A stretch of DNA of 39,772 bases from Oehlia diaphana (lineage: Eukaryota > Glomeromycota > Glomeromycetes > Glomerales > Glomeraceae). The notes beneath the pieces were generated by a model, which was not told the DNA's origin, searched no databases, and saw only the letters and a list, made by a program, of their open reading frames with translations. The first letter of the stretch is position 1. Every line of letters starts with the position of its first letter. The translations under genes were made by a program, and so were the position numbers. Below, piece after piece: positions 34,541 through 39,772 of the stretch. The stretch is taken from contig QZLH01000266.1 in the NCBI GenBank assembly GCA_003833135.1, positions 67,914 to 107,685 of the forward strand. The letters run 5' to 3'.

Positions 34541-37304
34541 AATGAATTATATTAAAATTAAATAATTTCTACTTAATTTTATATATAAAATATTTTATTA
34601 TCCGACTTACTTTAATAAAGGAAATTTAATAAAATTTTTAATTATTTTACATAATAAAACTACTTTAAAAGTCACTAAGTGCACCAATGAAAAATCATTA
34701 ATTATGCAAATTATTTCAACGTGCATGTTTCGAAAGTTTATTATTATCTTTTTATTCTCAAACGTGCAGATCTATTATTTTTTTTATTTTGTGAAATACT
34801 GCTTACTCATGCATAAGATGCATCACAACGCCCATCACTGATACACATGGAAACTCAACTCAATCAGGAATTATCGAATCGAATAGGAAAAACTTCCGCA
34901 TTATTTGGAAAATAGTGAATAATATTTGGATGATATAATCATTAAATTTAAACAAAAGCGATATTTTTTTACCGTTTATTCCTTTGGTTTTTTCTTAAAT
35001 AAGACATCGGACACGTTCCGATATGTGCTCCTATTTAAAATTAACTCAATTGGAATAAACTTTAAGCAGTGCCTGTCTATAAATAATTATGCACTCCTGT
35101 CCTGCCCGTTGTTGCCTAATAGATTACTGCGTATATTTTGAGCAAATACGTAATTATTTCATACTCGTAAAAGATGTTTCATTATAAATGTATTTTTTAA
35201 ATCTTTTGATTGATGCGTCCCTTCTCTATTGTTTAACAATATATCCCGTAAACCTATCAATAACTTGTACTAAAATAGCTAACAAAATACTTATCTAAAT
35301 ATCGAATACGTTATTTCTTCTACGAATTCGAATCCACTTCGATTTGTTTTAGAATGAATCATTTAAAATTAGTGCGGAAAAACAATTCATAATTTATAGA
35401 CTTCTATGATACTGCGCAGGATTCAAATATAATATAAAAGCAGCTACAATTCAACCTACTTGCAAAATGAGTCTAAGAATTAAGATTATAAGATATATAA
35501 GATTTGAATATGTTCTTATGTTTTTACAAATAATAATATATGAAATTATAATGAAATACAGTAAAATATGGTTAGTTAATTTCACAATCTCAATAATTAT
35601 TTTTTTCTATGTTATATACTAATTAATAACAATTCGCTTCTTATTTTTATAGTAATAATATCGGATTTTTCCCCGAATGTTATTTTCGGAAACATTCGTC
35701 TCATCGTAAAATAAGTCCGTTAAATAATATTAATGATTTTTTCGTAATTTAAAATATTTATAACCAATTCGTAATCACTTTTACCCTTCTTTCTTTTTTT
35801 ATTTTTTTTATCATTTTTTAATTATTTTTTTCTTTCTTTCTTATTAATTAGATTTTTATCTTTTTATTATTTTATAAATTTTGTTTGCTAAAACGTATTA
35901 CAATTTATTGTTTTATTTCGTAATTTTTATTTTCAATTTGTTACGCATTACTTTTAAATTTTCGTTTATTATTTCTTTCATTTCGGTTAAGGAAATTTTT
36001 TGATCGAATAAATTCACAAAATAAAATTTTTTTATCGTTTAATTAATTAAAAATAATGTTATGCTTTCTCTGTGTGATTGTTATTTGTCTTGATATTAAT
36101 GTTTTTATTGATGAAATTAACGTTCCGATTTATTAATTTTTTTATCCTACTGCTGACTACTGTAAAGTTTTCTTTACTGATTTCTAACGTATTAATAAAT
36201 CGCGGTTAATATTATATAAATTATTTGAATTTAAATAACAAACAATTAGTTTATAATCTTAAATACTAACAAGCGTGTTACGACTTACGACTGTTACGTG
36301 TTATCGTTATTAATTCTTGTACTATTGTAATACATAGACGAGAAAAAGAGATTATATATATTTTTGGAGTAAATAATATTTATAATATATATAATCGATT
36401 TTTTTAACATTCTTTTTCAAAATGGCATAACTTTTATAATCAAAGCTTTAAAAATTATATATTAGAAATGGAATATTATAAAAACATTTATGAACAATCA
36501 TATTTTAAAACACCGCAATTGATTTAAACTTTTTTTTTTCGTCATCCCTTAGTTAATATTATCCATAAATACTTACTTCCATATATTGCTTTGTGAACGT
36601 TGAAATCATTTTATCATAATTTATATATTATATATAAATGTATTATACTAAAAGTGCAAAGATTGGTTTATAAATGTATTAAATATAACTAACTACTTTT
36701 TCATACTACTCAATAAAATTCTTCAAATGTAAAAAAAATCACATTTTAGTCTTAAAATAAACTATATATTATTATTATAAATATAATAAAATAAGGTTCT
36801 GATTAATAATTTATACGATATTTTTTATTGTATGATATATACATAATATATTTAATTGTATATATCATATTAGAAATTTGTGTAACTTTCAATAAAGATA
36901 TTTAGACAATAAGAAAAAAAAAAAGAGGGAAAGAACTTTCTTAGTTAAGATTTTAGATACCTTATGATCATAAAAACGGTTTTTTATTGATTTAGCCCAA
37001 TGTAGAAAAAGTTAATTATGCAAGTAGATGAGCCGAGCAGATCAGCAGTTACGTATGTAATCAGATTCTTCGGAATAAGCCGAGAAATAAGGATAAATTA
37101 ATTATAGGGTTTGATGCTAAAAAAAAAAGAGGAGTTAAGTCTTTGACAATTTTTTTCTCCTTTTTTTTTTTATCATTAAACATTTTAATAATCTGTAAAA
37201 GAGACGTACAACATTATCTACGCATTGTTAATTTTTATATACTGTAATATGATTATTGTCTGAAATGTAATTGGAGGATACTTCCGTTTGATCTTATATC
37301 ATTG
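33700..37304. other. Long AT-rich noncoding stretch
   Basis: No gene, RNA gene or clear element recognised. There are (TA)n tracts at 34505-34541 and T-rich tracts around 35780-35850. The 71-codon frame at 34926-35141 has no family resemblance. A lone ATTCGAATCC word near 35325 resembles a tRNA B box, but no acceptor stem or A box surrounds it. Confidence 0.45.
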
Positions 37305-37355
37305 TAGGGTTGGATCGGTTCAGTCTGGTCCCAGTCTTTCAGCCAGGATCGACAT
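37305..37355. mobile_element. Solitary left end of the GGTTGGATCGGTCC element family
   Basis: TAGGGTTGGATCGGTTCAGT plus a following gtcccagtctttcagccagga block matches the ends of the elements at 24611-25221 and 16190-16297. No opposite end was found, so it is a truncated relic. Confidence 0.65.
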
Positions 37356-39551
37356 AGACTTATCTTTTGACCATTCATTATACTGATCCTATAAAGTTTT
37401 CATTTTACAATAGTATTTTAATTCGAACTGATATCCTTTCTCCTTCTCCTTATGTTTCTAGATTGTTACATTCCTATTTAACACTAAACATATATTAGTG
37501 TACCATTTCGTGATTATTGCTTAATGAAAGTTTTAAAAATTATAGTTATTAATATCTTATAATTGCAAATTTTAATATTTGAACAGGTGAACAATTCTTT
37601 TTCTTTATGACTTATGATGTAATATTTATCTTATGGGAAGCTGTATTTAATAGTAATAAGAGTAAAGAATGAGGATAAGATGATTGGAAAATTTTTTAAA
37701 ATGGGTCTTACTATTAATTATTATTAATTTGACATTATTTCCTGCACTTGTCGAAACCTTCAATAAGAAAATTTTGATTTTTCTGATATTTCATAAATAT
37801 TATATGAAATTTTGGATATTTTCTTATGCAAATATTTGTAATTTTTTATTTATTACTTTTTTTTTTTACAATATTAAATTTATTATGGGTCGTAATATAC
37901 CTTGTAATTTGACTAGTCAATTTTAATTAATAAATTTACGTTTAGAAGTCATTTCTTTTACTTTCATTTAATTGGGTTTTAAACAATCATTGAATTCTTT
38001 AATAAGAACATAGTATAAAATAATAGAAAACGAAAACCAATCTATTGTTCCAAGAAATTGTTCTAAACGAAAAATAAATAATTGTAGCGAAGAAAATAAC
38101 GTATTTAATATGAAAAAAAAAAAAACGATCACCCTTTGTCTTGTATTTAAAACTGAAAAGTATCGAAAAAAAATAGATAAAAAAAAAAAGTATAAATAAC
38201 AAAAAACAACACATTTTTAATTATTTCTAAAGACAAAAAGTATAACAAAAGCGTACCTCATATAATTTAATCACGTGAAGAGTTGCTTGCGTGACAATTC
38301 TCGAATTTTACAAAATATTAATAAAAATCCGCAACCGTCTTTAGATCCTACGAGCACTTTTATTTTTTATCCGACGTAAAGTGGTCTTAAGCGACGTAGT
38401 TGTTCAGTTTATGTCGTACTACCTTAACTTTTGTATAGTTTTCATAATCATTACTGACACTGTTTTTACTAAAATTAAATTAAAATTAAAAAATCCGCAG
38501 TAATATTTGAGTTAAAAATTTCATACAAAAAATTCTATTAGACCGAATCAATAATATAAGCATTTATCAATTACCATTTAACTTGACCTTGAAGAAAATT
38601 TAATTTTTGTTGGTTAATATTATTTGGTCAACCACTAAGTATGTACACTATGTAGAATTTTCTACAAAGTTATAAAACATACAAGTCATAGGATAAACGC
38701 AATTTTCTACTAATTTTCTCTCCACAAAATGCTCTTAATTTCTAATTTCATCAAGTAAGAAAGAAGATTGAATCTCAAAACATAGGAAACAAGTGGAGTT
38801 AAATTGGTACCTTTTGTATTCAATTATTTGTGATTTAATTCGCTTTTTTAATGGCTTTATGGCAATTTTACAATATTTTAACTAATTCCACAATAAAATT
38901 TTATGTACAGTACTTGAACATCAAAATTTGTCATATCAACTGTTTCATTGTAGTACTATGTATCTTTTATATTGACAATAATTAGTGTTAAATGTAATTA
39001 TAATATTCCTAATATAATTATGCATATACCTTGTGCCCTTACTGCCCTAGTATTTTCATTATCATAATATTAACCAATTTTCTGCTAAATATCATTCATT
39101 AAAACCGTATAATTATTGAAATTTCAAATAATTTATTATAATAAGTACAAGATAATAACCATATTACCATAATAATAATTGGCTCTTTAATCTCAAATTA
39201 ATCCAATTCAACCTCAACACCAGATTTAACTTCTTTATTACAGTATTATTACCAAAATGTTTTTTAATTATATTACTAATATAATAACTATATTCTACTA
39301 TAATAACTAATAAAATGATAACATTATTTGTAATAAAAGCAAAATTTTATGTGAAGTGGTAATATTTATTATATCATACAAATCTTATTTTTTTATTAAA
39401 AAAAAAAAAGAAATTAATTCACTAAACACTTAATTCTAAACACTTTATAAAGATGTAAATGTGTAAAAATCCAATCAAAGTTATATATTCAATGCAAGTT
39501 GAAGTTATCTTTGATTACATGCCCTATAAGAAATATGTATACGGAAAGGAT
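37356..39551. other. AT-rich noncoding stretch
   Basis: No credible gene. The 80-codon frame at 37684-37926 begins at TTG directly after a stop. Its start resembles a signal peptide (WVLLLIIINLTLFPALVET) but it has no in-frame ATG there. The minus frame at 37999-38214 is Phe-rich low complexity. Confidence 0.45.
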
Positions 39552-39772
39552 TAGGGATGGCAACGGTCGGTTATGGTCGGTTATCGGTCGGTCATAACCG
39601 GTCAAGAACCCTTGACCGACCGACCGACCGTTTGACCGACCGTTTGACCGACCGGTCTGACCGACCGTTTAACCGATCCTGAAAACGTTTGCGAAACGTT
39701 TTTTTTTTATGAGATACTTAATAAAAAACGTTTTCGCAACGTTTTCTATTAAAATAATTAAAAAACGTTTGC
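39552..39772. mobile_element. hAT-like element, truncated by the window end
   Basis: It starts TAGGGATGGCAACGGTCGG, a hAT-style terminus. Next come dense GGTCGGTTA and GACCGACCG words in both orientations (39563-39680), and then the CGTTTGCGAAACG-type array seen at 24765-25095 (39686 onward). The right end lies beyond the window. Confidence 0.7.

Noticed and set aside
35320..35335. ATTCGAATCC word resembling a tRNA B box
   Set aside because: No matching A box, anticodon arm or acceptor stem could be folded around it.
37684..37926. 80-codon frame starting like a signal peptide
   Set aside because: It starts at TTG directly after a stop, has no in-frame ATG before the hydrophobic run, and the rest is low-complexity.

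Overview
The window is very AT-rich eukaryotic DNA. It has short AT-rich GT..AG introns and long noncoding stretches full of small terminal-inverted-repeat (TIR) elements. No tRNA, rRNA or CRISPR array was recognised, and there is no prokaryotic operon structure. Base composition, gene families and element types fit an arbuscular mycorrhizal fungus of the Rhizophagus type. That assignment is an inference from family recognition, not from a search.

Layout. Positions 1-779 hold nothing recognisable. A degenerate tandem satellite (units about 110-120 bp) runs from about 780 to 3790, with a hairpin-forming dyad in many units. A 660-bp foldback element lies at 4678-5337. Two tandem plus-strand paralogues follow at 7337-10410 and 12198-15211. 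Each has five exons with identical intron positions and phases, and encodes a secreted-type signal peptide, a glycosylated ectodomain of about 640 residues, and six membrane helices. Between them, at 10632-10751, is a 120-bp hAT-like MITE with a perfect 8-bp target duplication. Facing this pair on the minus strand (21329 down to about 16898) is a large cation-channel gene with an N-terminal WD40-like propeller and a C-terminal TRP-like ion-transport domain. Its last exon changes reading frame and needs either a weak 68-nt intron or a 1-nt correction.

From 21.3 kb to the end no intact gene was found. The stretch is a graveyard of mobile elements: a TA-flanked MITE (21920-22166), a hAT-like element with an internal 80-bp array (24611-25221), a decayed minus-strand Ty3-type reverse transcriptase fragment (26980-27190), a nested insertion whose empty site is still readable (28485-28683), a 741-bp hAT-type element (31270-32010), a 109-bp hAT-type MITE (33575-33683), and a second array-bearing element cut by the window end (39552-39772).

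How the genes relate: all three intact genes encode membrane proteins at the cell boundary or endomembranes (two receptor-like proteins, one cation channel). The sequence gives no direct evidence that they act together. The duplicated pair, with its diverged ectodomains and conserved membrane module, is the most interesting biological signal.
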